Positions 1 to 7,982 of a DNA stretch of 64,000 nt are shown piece by piece. Every line of letters begins with the position of its first letter. Position 1 is the stretch's first letter. The stretch spans positions 67,081 through 131,080 of the forward strand of contig CANQDS010000001.1 in assembly GCA_947593655.1 (NCBI GenBank). Direction: 5' to 3'. Source of the DNA: an uncultured Lachnospiraceae bacterium (GTDB lineage: Bacteria > Bacillota > Clostridia > Lachnospirales > Lachnospiraceae). The notes below the pieces were generated by a model that was not told the origin of the DNA, ran no database searches, and worked only from the letters and a program-made list of their open reading frames with translations. A program made the translations under genes and the position numbers.

Positions 1-256
1 GGTATTCCCGCTCCGCTGCGTCCATCGGCACGATCCCGTTCCCGATCTCATCGCTGATAATGATGGCATCCGGATTCTCCTTTAGAAGCTTTTCCGTCTC
101 CGCCTCCGGATCTTTGCCCTCTTCCAGCAATCCGCGGATCCAGAGATGAAAATGGTTTTTGATCCGCTCCTCCTGCCCCGGATGCAGCCGCTTTACATAT
201 TCCAGTTTTCCCTGCGCATATCCTCCGATATACAGTTCTATCACCGATCTCTCCAT
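1..256 (-). CDS. CobU-like adenosylcobinamide kinase/guanylyltransferase (partial)
   Basis: This is a left-edge partial gene: the start codon is at 256 and the 3' end lies outside the window. The visible 85 residues begin MERSVIELYIGGYAQGK, in which GGYAQGK looks like a relaxed P-loop. They also contain IIISDEIGNGIVPMD, which matches the SNEVGxGIVP-type motif of CobU/CobP proteins that phosphorylate adenosylcobinamide and attach GMP. It is the last visible gene of the cobalamin run and would be a second CobU-like protein beside the one at 1077-1670. The division of labour between the two is not visible from sequence. Confidence 0.75.
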   Translation of the reverse strand, partial: MERSVIELYIGGYAQGKLEYVKRLHPGQEERIKNHFHLWIRGLLEEGKDPEAETEKLLKENPDAIIISDEIGNGIVPMDAAEREY

Positions 257-315
257 CTCCTGTGCTTTTTACAAATTTGTATTGTTAAATTCAGATTTTA
301 TTTCATACTTTTGTG

Positions 316-1089
316 TTAGATAAACTGTGCCAGACGTTCCGCAATTGGAATCGCAACAGAAAATGCGCACTCGCAGACAACTACAAAATATCCTGCGGTA
401 TCCCCGGTTACGCCGCCCAGTTCCTTTCCGGTTTTCCAGAAGTAATAACCGAAAACAAGCACAGCGATCCCCGGCAGAACGATCCCGTAATACCAGCCGA
501 TCCGAAACACCGCGCCCACGCCAAGAAGCAATTCCAGAAGCAGGACGGCTTTTACCATCCTTTTGTGCGCCGTATCCGCAAAATAAACCAGCATTCCGTC
601 CTTCCGGGCGGGCGGACAGCACACAACACCCAGCCCGCTGAAGATCCGGGAGATCACAAATCCCATGCCAAATGCCGCAATCGCCCGTCCGCTCCGGATC
701 TCCGAAATCCCCGCCAGATTGACCAGCAGCTCCAGTACCAGCATGATAACGGCAAATGCCCCGATATGGGAATCCTTTAAGATCTCCAGTTTCCGCTCCT
801 TCGGCTGATACGAATGAAACGCATCCATCGTATCCAGAAAGCCATCCATATGGAAACCGCCGGTAATCGCCAGCGGAAGCGCCGCCATGATCAGGATCCG
901 GCACAAAGATCCAATCCCCCAGATCCCGCACAACAGATTCCAGCCATATACGGCCGCGCCGATCACAAGCCCCACGCAGGGGAAAAAACAGAGGACATAG
1001 CGCATATCCGAATCTTTCCACGGGAACTGCGGCACCGGTATTTTGGAATAAATGGAAAAAGCGATCAAAAATGACTTCACAACCGGCAT
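316..1089 (-). CDS. cobS: Adenosylcobinamide-GDP ribazoletransferase (cobalamin synthase)
   Basis: This integral membrane enzyme joins adenosylcobinamide-GDP to alpha-ribazole (phosphate), the last step of the lower-loop assembly. The protein starts MPVVKSFLIAFSIYSKIPVP, typical of CobS, and has the Asp-rich motif MDGFLDTMDA near residue 95 followed by several hydrophobic membrane segments. I chose the ATG at 1089 because GGGAGG lies about 10 nt upstream; an in-frame ATG at 1107 has no good Shine-Dalgarno. The start overlaps the end of cobU by 13 bp, so the genes are translationally coupled. About 257 residues, normal for the family. Confidence 0.93.
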   Translation of the reverse strand: MPVVKSFLIAFSIYSKIPVPQFPWKDSDMRYVLCFFPCVGLVIGAAVYGWNLLCGIWGIGSLCRILIMAALPLAITGGFHMDGFLDTMDAFHSYQPKERKLEILKDSHIGAFAVIMLVLELLVNLAGISEIRSGRAIAAFGMGFVISRIFSGLGVVCCPPARKDGMLVYFADTAHKRMVKAVLLLELLLGVGAVFRIGWYYGIVLPGIAVLVFGYYFWKTGKELGGVTGDTAGYFVVVCECAFSVAIPIAERLAQFI

Positions 1090-1670
1090 TTTCGTTCTTC
1101 CTCCCATTCTCTAGGCAGTATCTCTTCGCCCTCTTTTCTGCGAAGCACTACGGGAATCCCCGCCACGACTTCCACGACAAAATCCGCCCGCTCCGTCAGG
1201 CGCCGGTTTACCCCGGCCAATACGCGAAGGTACTTCATCGTTTCCTCCTCATACCGGATCCCGTCCTCAAATACATTATTGGTCACAACGACCAGATTCT
1301 TAACCCCTTGAGCCAGCGTCCAAAGTCCACCGCAGATTTCCGCGGTCAGCGCCTCCTCGGAGCACGCTTCGCCGTCTTCGTCCGAAAACATCTCATTCGC
1401 CGCCAGATTGGATAAACATTCCAGTAAAACGCTGCTTTCTTCCGGCGCATCCATCTTCGCCAGCGCCCCGGCAATACGGCGCGGCTGCTCGATCGTGAAA
1501 AACCCTTTTCCCCGGCGCATATCCCGGTGGCGTTTGATCCTCCTTCGGCTTTCCTCTCCGTCCGGCCGCATCGTTGCAAGATAGTACCGTTTTTCTCCCA
1601 TTCCGGCAAGCAGCTCTTCCGCATACGCGGACTTCCCGCTCCCGCTTCCTCCAATGACAACGATCAGCAT
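1077..1670 (-). CDS. cobU: Adenosylcobinamide kinase / adenosylcobinamide-phosphate guanylyltransferase
   Basis: This 197-residue protein opens with [20 protein letters not shown], whose GGSGSGKS is a classic P-loop. The segment VVVTNNVFEDGI followed by RVLAGVNRRLTERADFVVEV matches the CobU region that carries the V(S/T)NEV motif and the ADxV(Y/F)xxVAGIP end. Members phosphorylate adenosylcobinamide and then transfer GMP. The family residue Glu of SNEV is Asn here, and a second CobU-like gene sits at the window edge, so the two functions might be shared. It overlaps cobT (start side) by 7 bp and cobS by 13 bp. Confidence 0.85.
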   Translation of the reverse strand: MLIVVIGGSGSGKSAYAEELLAGMGEKRYYLATMRPDGEESRRRIKRHRDMRRGKGFFTIEQPRRIAGALAKMDAPEESSVLLECLSNLAANEMFSDEDGEACSEEALTAEICGGLWTLAQGVKNLVVVTNNVFEDGIRYEEETMKYLRVLAGVNRRLTERADFVVEVVAGIPVVLRRKEGEEILPREWEEERKCRL

Positions 1671-2749
1671 GGAACACTCCCCTTTTCCGGTTCGAAACGC
1701 CGGTACGGCTCCACCGCCATATCGGAAAATGTGGTAGGCGCTTCATAGAGCGCCAGCGCCATATCCAATAAGGCAAACATCATCACAGCTCCGGTTCCTT
1801 CGCCCAGCGCCATTCCCGCATCCAGAACGGGAGAAAGCCCCAGTTCCTTTAAAATCCTCTCAGCCGCCGGTTCCCGGCTCTTATGGGACGGGATCAGATA
1901 TTCCTCCACCCCCGGCAGCAGCCGTTTTGCCGTAAGCGCCGCCACGGAACTGATAAAGCCGTCCAGCACCACCGGCAGACGGTTCAATGCGCCGCCAATG
2001 CATACTCCGGCAAGCCCGGCAATATCCAGACCGCCTACCGTTGCAAGGATCCGGAGCGTTTCTTCCTTCCGGAACTGATAACGGGTAAGCGCCTCCTGAA
2101 TGATACGGCGCTTATGTTTCAGTCCTTCTTCGCTCAGCCCTGCGCCTTTTCCCGTCACTTCCGCCGCCGGACATCCCAGAAGCGCCGCGGCGACTGCGCT
2201 GCTTGCCGCAGTATTTCCGATCCCCATTTCGCCGGTTCCGATCAGCCGGAAGCCCTGTTTCCGGCAGGAAGCAGCCAGATCGATCCCTGTTTTGAGCGCC
2301 GCAAGCGCTTCCTGTTCGCTCATTGCAGACTCTTTGTAGAAATTGCCGGTTCCGCGGCGGATTTTCCGGTTGATCACGCCGGGAAATTCCCGGTCACTGT
2401 TCATGCCGATATCCACCACGATCACATCCGCACCGACCTTTTGGGCCATCTTCCCTACGGAAGTCCGGTTCTGTCCCATACATTCCGCAACCTGCGCCGT
2501 AACCGTCTGCGGAGACTGGCTGACATGCTCCGCAACGATCCCGTGGTCGGCGCACATCACGATCACGGCTTTTCTGGAAATATCCAGCGCGGCGCTCCCG
2601 TGGGCCGCGCCGATTTTCGCCAGCAGTTCCTCAAACTGTCCCAGCCCGTCTAAGGGCTTTGCAACCCGATCCCAGTTTCTCTTTACCGCCTGATAAACCT
2701 CATGGGAAACCGGTTCTATCTTATAAGTTTCCAGTTCTTCCAAAGTCAT
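1664..2749 (-). CDS. cobT: Nicotinate-nucleotide--dimethylbenzimidazole phosphoribosyltransferase
   Basis: CobT makes alpha-ribazole phosphate by moving the phosphoribosyl group of nicotinate mononucleotide onto the lower-ligand base. The 361-residue length is normal. Family landmarks seen include [16 protein letters not shown] near the N-terminal third, the glycine-rich [18 protein letters not shown], and [10 protein letters not shown] near the C-terminus, which carries the catalytic Glu of the family. Its start overlaps the stop of the cobyric acid synthase gene (ATGA type, 2746-2749), supporting coupled expression. Confidence 0.96.
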   Translation of the reverse strand: MTLEELETYKIEPVSHEVYQAVKRNWDRVAKPLDGLGQFEELLAKIGAAHGSAALDISRKAVIVMCADHGIVAEHVSQSPQTVTAQVAECMGQNRTSVGKMAQKVGADVIVVDIGMNSDREFPGVINRKIRRGTGNFYKESAMSEQEALAALKTGIDLAASCRKQGFRLIGTGEMGIGNTAASSAVAAALLGCPAAEVTGKGAGLSEEGLKHKRRIIQEALTRYQFRKEETLRILATVGGLDIAGLAGVCIGGALNRLPVVLDGFISSVAALTAKRLLPGVEEYLIPSHKSREPAAERILKELGLSPVLDAGMALGEGTGAVMMFALLDMALALYEAPTTFSDMAVEPYRRFEPEKGSVPC

Positions 2750-4230
2750 ATCCGCTCCCTGCCTGTGCCGTATTCCTTCCGCCGGTCCATCATCCGGTAT
2801 ACGGCATCCATATCCAGAGAATCCCGCACGGTTTGGGCAAGCAGATCATACTGTCCCTCTTTCCATGCGCGGTAATCAAAATCCCGCAGATCCGAAAGCG
2901 CAAGCCCCTTTTTTTGTGCGAGCGCCTCCGCGATCGTTACGGCAATCCGTCCTTCATCAAAAATACCGTGGACATATGTTCCGTAAACATTGCCGGACCG
3001 GCAGATCGCCCCTGCATCCGGTGCTTCTTTGGTCACGCCCATATGGATTTCATAACCGCAAAACGGCAGTCCCGACAACCCCGCGAAAATCCCGCCTGTT
3101 TCCTCGATACGGCCGCTGACCTGCCGCTGCGTCTTCTCTTCCGCCAAGACCGTATGGCCGGGCAGAAGCCCCATTCCGCGCATTTGGCCGCCTTCTTCCA
3201 CGCAGCCGGGATCCGATATGCTCTCTCCCAGCATCTGGTAACCGCCGCAGATTCCGAAAACCGGGACATCGCCCGCCAGTTTCCGAATGGCCGCTTCCAG
3301 CCCGTTCTGCCGCATCCATTTCAGATCTCCGATCGTATTTTTGCTCCCCGGAAGAATGACAAGATCCGGTTCGCCGAGTTCCCGCACGGAAGAGATATAA
3401 CGCACCCGCACGCCGGGAATCTGATCGAATACCAGAAAATCCGTGAAATTGGAAATGCGCGGGAAACGGATCACGGCCAGATCCACCACGCCCGCACGGC
3501 GGTTTTCCAGCTGCGTGCTTAAACTGTCCTCGTCCTCCAGCGCCAGTTTCATATACGGCACAACGCCGGCCACCGGCACCTTTCCTTTTTCTTCCAGCAT
3601 GGCGATGCCCGGATCCAGAATGCTGCGATCTCCCCGGAACTTATTGATCACCAGTCCTTTTACGCGCTCCCGTTCCTTTGGTTCCAGCAGAAAAAGCGTT
3701 CCCAGAAGCTGTGCAAAAACGCCTCCCCGGTCGATATCCCCGACAAGAAGCACCGGCGCATCCACCAGTCCGGCAAGCCCCATATTCACAATGTCATTTT
3801 CTTTCAGATTGATCTCCGCAGGGCTTCCCGCTCCCTCGATCACGATAATATCCGCCTGTTCCTCCAGCTTGTGAAAAGCGTGCAGGATATCCGGGATCAG
3901 CTCTTTTTTATAGGAAAAATACCTCCGCGCATCCATATTGCCGCGGACTTTTCCGTTGACGATCACCTGCGAACCGGTATCGCTGGTCGGCTTCAGCAGA
4001 ACCGGATTCATCCAGACTTCCGGTTTTACGCCCGCCGCCTCCGCCTGCATGGCCTGCGCCCTGCCGATCTCCATGCCGTCATCCGTGATAAACGAATTCA
4101 AGGCCATATTCTGGGATTTAAACGGAAGCGCACAGTAACCGTCCTGCCGGAAGATCCGGCACAGCCCCGCCGTCAGGATGCTTTTCCCGACGCTGGACAT
4201 CGTTCCCTGCACCATGATGACTCTGGACAT
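2746..4230 (-). CDS. cobQ: Cobyric acid synthase (glutamine-hydrolysing)
   Basis: This 494-residue amidotransferase converts adenosylcobyrinic acid a,c-diamide to cobyric acid. The N-terminal dethiobiotin-synthetase-like domain begins [17 protein letters not shown], with the P-loop variant GTMSSVGKS. The C-terminal class I glutamine amidotransferase domain shows the nucleophile motif [11 protein letters not shown] and the catalytic His motif [10 protein letters not shown]. The start codon coincides with the stop of the upstream glycosyltransferase gene at 4230, so it is transcribed with the lipid genes. No cobalamin riboswitch is seen directly in front of it. Confidence 0.96.
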   Translation of the reverse strand: MSRVIMVQGTMSSVGKSILTAGLCRIFRQDGYCALPFKSQNMALNSFITDDGMEIGRAQAMQAEAAGVKPEVWMNPVLLKPTSDTGSQVIVNGKVRGNMDARRYFSYKKELIPDILHAFHKLEEQADIIVIEGAGSPAEINLKENDIVNMGLAGLVDAPVLLVGDIDRGGVFAQLLGTLFLLEPKERERVKGLVINKFRGDRSILDPGIAMLEEKGKVPVAGVVPYMKLALEDEDSLSTQLENRRAGVVDLAVIRFPRISNFTDFLVFDQIPGVRVRYISSVRELGEPDLVILPGSKNTIGDLKWMRQNGLEAAIRKLAGDVPVFGICGGYQMLGESISDPGCVEEGGQMRGMGLLPGHTVLAEEKTQRQVSGRIEETGGIFAGLSGLPFCGYEIHMGVTKEAPDAGAICRSGNVYGTYVHGIFDEGRIAVTIAEALAQKKGLALSDLRDFDYRAWKEGQYDLLAQTVRDSLDMDAVYRMMDRRKEYGTGRERI

Positions 4231-5354
4231 TAAATACCTCCGCTGATCTGCTCCTCTGCCCAGTCGCAGATATCCCTTCTCGCATGGATCCGGATATTCC
4301 GGTGCTGATTTTCCCTCATCTGCTGCGCGGCATCATCCTGCGACAGTTTCCGGAGCGCCCGGCGCAGCTGCAGTCTCATATGCCGGATCCCGGCGCTCAT
4401 GCCGTTTTTGGAAAAATAACGCATATTATAAGTCTCGCACCCCGGAATCGGCGTAATATGAATATACGGGATCCCGGTCACGGCCGCTTCCGTGGAAGAA
4501 AGCCCCCCAGGCTTGGAAATAAAGACTTCGCTCGCTTTCATGTAAAGCGCCATCTGTCTGGTACGTTCCAGCAGGATGATCCTGTCCCGGTAGAGGAACT
4601 TCAGTTTCCGGTAGAGCCGCTTATTATTTCCGCAGACCACAATCAGTCTGCCGTCCGGCGCTTCTTTATGAATATACGCTAACAGGATGCGGATCGCCTT
4701 CTGGATATCGCCCGCTCCGATGCTTCCTCCGGTCAGCAGGAAATAGCGCTTGTCCGTTTCTAAGCCGAGCTCTCTTTTGGCCGTTTCCTTCGGAATTTCC
4801 TCATCAAACGCACGGCTGACCGGAATCCCGAACGGCAGCAGCTTCTCCTTCGGGATCCGCCGTCTGGCAAAATCCGGGATCTGCGGTTCGCCCGGTACAA
4901 TATAATAATCGCAGTTTGTCTCTTCTGTAAACGGAATGCATACATAATCCGTTGCAATAAATACCGTAAGCGGAATGTCTTTTCCTTTTGATCTTAAGAT
5001 CGTAACCAGCTCCGCCGGAAACAGGTGCGGCATAAAGATCACATCAAAGTGATGCTCCTTTAAATATTCCTCCAGTTTCCCGGCGACGCGGAGATTGGCA
5101 TAATATACCGGCGATTTCCCCGGTATTTTGCGCACCAGCCCGCCGATGGAATAGACAAATCCGAATACGCGCGGCATACGCTGCACCAGCTTCACATAAG
5201 TATTTCCGATCTTCACCGCCAGTTTTCTGCTGATCAGCGCATAAGGATCAATCATCTCTACATGATGCCCTCTTGCCAGCAGTTCCTCTTTCAGCGCAGC
5301 GCCCGCAGCATTATGCCCGCCTCCGGTACTGCACGATAATATCAATGCATCCAT
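4230..5354 (-). CDS. MGDG synthase-like family GT28 glycosyltransferase
   Basis: The protein begins [18 protein letters not shown], where TGGGHNAA is the N-terminal signature of diacylglycerol glycosyltransferases (MGDG synthase/UgtP type) of the MurG superfamily. The C-terminal half has LTGGSIGAG and [12 protein letters not shown], which form the nucleotide-sugar binding region of this fold. The likely role is transfer of a sugar from UDP-sugar to diacylglycerol at the inner face of the membrane; the exact sugar cannot be told. I start it at 5354 (GGTAAGG upstream) and not at the in-frame codon at 5372. It overlaps plsY by 13 bp, which fits a role in membrane lipid synthesis. Confidence 0.85.
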   Translation of the reverse strand: MDALILSCSTGGGHNAAGAALKEELLARGHHVEMIDPYALISRKLAVKIGNTYVKLVQRMPRVFGFVYSIGGLVRKIPGKSPVYYANLRVAGKLEEYLKEHHFDVIFMPHLFPAELVTILRSKGKDIPLTVFIATDYVCIPFTEETNCDYYIVPGEPQIPDFARRRIPKEKLLPFGIPVSRAFDEEIPKETAKRELGLETDKRYFLLTGGSIGAGDIQKAIRILLAYIHKEAPDGRLIVVCGNNKRLYRKLKFLYRDRIILLERTRQMALYMKASEVFISKPGGLSSTEAAVTGIPYIHITPIPGCETYNMRYFSKNGMSAGIRHMRLQLRRALRKLSQDDAAQQMRENQHRNIRIHARRDICDWAEEQISGGI

Positions 5355-5959
5355 AGCAACCTTACCCTGCACTTTTCCCTCTCTTCTTTACTCAAATGCA
5401 TTCTCAGACACACGAATGCCGTAATCGCCAGAAATCCGGCCTGAACCGCCAATGCTTCCCCGGAAAGCCAAAAAACCGCCACCGCGCATAAATAGGTTCC
5501 GATGGTCCGGTAAAAATGAGGCGTGATCCGGATCACAAGCGAAAACAGGATAAAAAAGAACGCAAGCGTTAATGCCGGCACAAGATCCGGCGCAAGCCCC
5601 AGCAGGCTTCCGAATGTCGCGGCAATCCCCTTTCCGCCCTTCCAGCGGCGGAATACCGGAAAAATATGCCCGGCCACCGGCGCCGCAAGCACTAACGCAA
5701 GCCCCAGTTCGATCACCGGCCTGCTGCCCTGCAGACGCAGACACAGAAAAACCGGAAGGAAGGCTTTCCCCAGATCACCCGCCAGCGTTAAGACCCCGCA
5801 CAAAAAGCCGCCCTGCATAAACGCGTTCGCCGTTCCGGGATTGTGGTCCTTGCTGTTGGCCGCAATATCTCCCTTATGAAACAAACGCCCGAACAGCGGG
5901 GCGAACAGAATACTTCCCATCAAATATCCAATCATCGCAAAACAAATGTAGTATCGCAT
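5342..5959 (-). CDS. plsY: Acyl-phosphate:glycerol-3-phosphate acyltransferase
   Basis: PlsY acylates glycerol-3-phosphate using acyl-phosphate and is a polytopic membrane protein. Visible family motifs are GYLMGSILFAPL near the N-terminus, KDHNPGTANAF (the GNPGxTN loop) and FRRWKGGKGIA, the conserved glycine/lysine loop in the middle. The predicted 205 residues are normal. I use the ATG at 5959 because GGAG lies seven bases upstream and a TATAAT at 5982-5987 would put the transcript start between the alternative start (5989) and this one. It heads the operon that continues into the cobalamin genes. Confidence 0.93.
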   Translation of the reverse strand: MRYYICFAMIGYLMGSILFAPLFGRLFHKGDIAANSKDHNPGTANAFMQGGFLCGVLTLAGDLGKAFLPVFLCLRLQGSRPVIELGLALVLAAPVAGHIFPVFRRWKGGKGIAATFGSLLGLAPDLVPALTLAFFFILFSLVIRITPHFYRTIGTYLCAVAVFWLSGEALAVQAGFLAITAFVCLRMHLSKEEREKCRVRLLWMH

Positions 5960-5981
5960 TTTTTTCTCCATCAGAGGTTTA

Positions 5982-5987
5982 TTATAC
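5982..5987 (-). promoter_or_regulatory. Probable -10 element of the plsY-cob operon
   Basis: On the minus strand a perfect TATAAT lies about 23 bp before the plsY start. No convincing -35 hexamer is found at 17 bp, so this is only a partial promoter call. Confidence 0.35.
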
Positions 5988-6027
5988 AACTTTTCCTAAA
6001 TTTGCTCCATAAATTTCAAATTCCCTC

Positions 6028-6055
6028 TTGTATTTTTTTCAAAATCGATTACAAT
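6028..6055 (+). promoter_or_regulatory. tRNA-Gly promoter
   Basis: TTGTAT at 6028-6033 and TACAAT at 6050-6055 are separated by 16 bp. The -10 ends 10 bp before the mature tRNA 5' end. Confidence 0.6.
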
Positions 6056-6065
6056 ATAGAAGTAC

Positions 6066-6136
6066 GCAGATGTAGTTCATCGGTAGAATACCAGCTTCCC
6101 AAGCTGGGGAGGCGGGTTCGATTCCCGTCATCTGCT
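6066..6136 (+). tRNA. tRNA-Gly (anticodon CCC)
   Basis: A cloverleaf can be drawn: acceptor stem GCAGATG pairs with CATCTGC (6129-6135) followed by discriminator T; the anticodon stem CCAGC/GCTGG closes the loop TTCCCAA, giving anticodon CCC; the T arm is GCGGG-TTCGATT-CCCGT. The 3' CCA is not encoded. The last nine bases overlap the stop end of the convergent VanZ-like gene. Confidence 0.95.
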
Positions 6137-7159
6137 TATCGCCGGTATCCGTATGGATGCCGGTTTTTGATTGATATCCGCCTGAAATTCGTAAACCGGC
6201 TGGAGAAACCCTTTCGAATCGGTCTCATAAACCAGCTGGACCGAATGGACGTCGATCCAAAACGCCGCGTTTGCCGCCTGTTCCGGGAAATAACGGAATC
6301 TTCCCATGCAGATCTGATCATAAGCTCCCTGTTCGGAAAGGATCTCATAATCCTTGTATTTTTCATAAGAAATTTCCCCGTCTTTGTCTACGGCCCGGTA
6401 AACAGGGGCATTTACGGTTTCTTCGGACAGCACCGCCTCCAACGCGACTTCCAGCCGGTCCGGATTGTACCGGACCGTATAGCTGCTGGCCAGATTCCCC
6501 AGTTCCTGAAAATGATAGATCAGAAAAACTCCGGCCCAGGCGGCTGCGGTTAAAACAAATGGCAATTGAAGCAGCAGCACCGGTCGGAACCGCTCTTTCT
6601 TTGCGCTTTTCCGGAAATGCAAAAGCAGCCAGCGGAGGAAACGGTAAAAGCCGTAGCCGATCACCGCTCCAAGGAAGTTATTCATAATATCGTCCAGCTC
6701 GAAAACGCCCCTGTGGAACAGGATCTGCGATGTTTCGATCAAAAGCGTAAACAAAAAGCCCGCCAGATACGTTTTCCAGAACGTCTGAAAAACCGGAACA
6801 GCCAGCGGAAGCATAAAGCCAAACGGGACGAACATCAGGATATTCAAAAACAGATTCCGCCATTCCCGATCCGAAAAACAGTTCCAGGCACCCCGGTAGG
6901 AGGCCAGCGGCTGCAGCCGGATGCTTCCTCTTGCCGCCTCGCTCCGGCTGAACATCGTTGCTCCAAGCACGATAACGATATAGCATACCAGCAGCGCGCC
7001 CCAGAACAGATTCCAGAAATCGACCGTTTTCTCTCCCTTCCCGATCAGCTTATATACGAAAAAATAACCGGCTGTAAACAGCGTCAGCACAGCTGCCGCC
7101 ATCCACATTCCAGGCATCAGATACTCCTGCCCCAGCCGGATCACTTCTGAAAAACTCAT
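6128..7159 (-). CDS. VanZ-like membrane protein
   Basis: The central region carries SIRLQPLASYRG, NLFLNILMFVPFGFMLP and FTLLIETSQILF followed by FELDDIMNNFLGAVIGY, which is the hallmark of the VanZ family (four membrane helices with the E..Q and DD..N patterns). The first 60 residues add an extra membrane helix, and the last 120 residues after the VanZ domain form a soluble extracytoplasmic-looking tail with no family I recognise. I start at the ATG at 7159 (MSFSEVIRLG) rather than the longer in-frame codon, which would run into the carbonic anhydrase gene. The function of VanZ homologues outside glycopeptide resistance is unknown. Confidence 0.82.
   Translation of the reverse strand: MSFSEVIRLGQEYLMPGMWMAAAVLTLFTAGYFFVYKLIGKGEKTVDFWNLFWGALLVCYIVIVLGATMFSRSEAARGSIRLQPLASYRGAWNCFSDREWRNLFLNILMFVPFGFMLPLAVPVFQTFWKTYLAGFLFTLLIETSQILFHRGVFELDDIMNNFLGAVIGYGFYRFLRWLLLHFRKSAKKERFRPVLLLQLPFVLTAAAWAGVFLIYHFQELGNLASSYTVRYNPDRLEVALEAVLSEETVNAPVYRAVDKDGEISYEKYKDYEILSEQGAYDQICMGRFRYFPEQAANAAFWIDVHSVQLVYETDSKGFLQPVYEFQADINQKPASIRIPAISR
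6142..6168 (+). terminator. Intrinsic terminator of tRNA-Gly
   Basis: CCGGTATCC and GGATGCCGG pair with one wobble around the loop GTAT, followed by TTTTT. The hairpin lies six bases after the tRNA and entirely inside the C-terminal codons of the convergent VanZ-like gene. Confidence 0.8.
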
Positions 7160-7172
7160 TCCTTTAACCCTT

Positions 7173-7730
7173 TTACAAAAATTCCACCCGTCCGTCTTCG
7201 ATATGATAGACCGCTCCGACCACTTCACAGTCCATAGCACCGTTCCTGCTCTGCGCTTTCATTCCTTTTTTAATCTGCTGCACGCTGTGAATGACATTCA
7301 GGCAGCACGCTCTTGTATCATCCGTCTCGTTCCCGATGGCTGCCTTGATCTCATCGGTAATAAAACCGATATAGCCTTCCGGATTGTTCTGCATGGCGGC
7401 TCCTACCGCCCCGCAGTGCGTATGCCCCAGCACCACGACCAGCCGACAGCCGAGATGCCCGAGGGCATATTCAATGCTGCCGAGCTGATGGACGTCTATG
7501 ACATTTCCGGCGACGCGGATCACAAAAAGTTCTCCGATCCCCGCGGAAAAAATGCTTTCCGGAATTACCCGCGAATCCGAACAGGTCACGATCACCGCAT
7601 AGGGATACTGCCCGTTCTCGCAGGTCGCTTTCCGGATCGCCGGAGAAATATCCCCGCACGGCGTTTCCGCGGACAGATACCGCTGATTCCCCTCGATCAG
7701 TCGGTAAAGCGCTTCATTTGTACTCAGCAT
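7173..7730 (-). CDS. Beta-class carbonic anhydrase
   Basis: Carbonic anhydrase interconverts CO2 and bicarbonate using zinc. The 185-residue protein has the zinc and catalytic dyad motif VTCSDSRVIPE (Cys plus Asp-Arg) and the second zinc motif LGHTHCGAVGAAM (His and Cys). The intervening FVIRVAGN and SIEYALGHLG segments are also family hallmarks. It lies 13 bp upstream of the VanZ-like gene on the same strand and may be co-transcribed with it. Confidence 0.95.
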   Translation of the reverse strand: MLSTNEALYRLIEGNQRYLSAETPCGDISPAIRKATCENGQYPYAVIVTCSDSRVIPESIFSAGIGELFVIRVAGNVIDVHQLGSIEYALGHLGCRLVVVLGHTHCGAVGAAMQNNPEGYIGFITDEIKAAIGNETDDTRACCLNVIHSVQQIKKGMKAQSRNGAMDCEVVGAVYHIEDGRVEFL

Positions 7731-7754
7731 GATCTTTTCTCCTCCGGTATTCTT

Positions 7755-7964
7755 TTAATATTCTTTCGGTACTTCGTCTAACCCGTACATTTCCTTAAAC
7801 TCCTGCAGATCTTTCTCTCCGCGCACCAGCATAACGTCATGAAACTTTCCGGAACGGATCTCCTTAAAACCGGCGACCTGTTCCCCGGTGCATATGCTGC
7901 ATTTCAATACCGGCTTTAAATTCTCTTTATCATATGGTTTCACTTTTTTCTTTTTTTCAAACAT
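7755..7964 (-). CDS. Small Cys-containing conserved-looking protein
   Basis: This 69-residue protein has a very basic N-terminus (FEKKKKVK), one CSIC motif near residue 23, and an acidic C-terminal half (GEKDLQEFKEMYGLDEVPKEY). AGGAG six bases before the ATG at 7964 supports translation. It sits between the Ca2+ ATPase and carbonic anhydrase genes. I do not recognise a function; a single CxxC pair is too little for a zinc-finger claim. Confidence 0.7.
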   Translation of the reverse strand: MFEKKKKVKPYDKENLKPVLKCSICTGEQVAGFKEIRSGKFHDVMLVRGEKDLQEFKEMYGLDEVPKEY

Positions 7965-7982
7965 CATCCGCTCCTGTTTCTT

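Noticed and set aside
269-1021. A 250-codon frame overlapping cobS on the same strand
   Set aside because: Its translation is Arg/Gly-rich without any family motif, while the other frame encodes an unmistakable CobS.
3980-4300. Search for a cobalamin riboswitch before the cob genes
   Set aside because: The genes overlap or touch, leaving no room for the aptamer, and no B12-box-like sequence is seen before plsY either.
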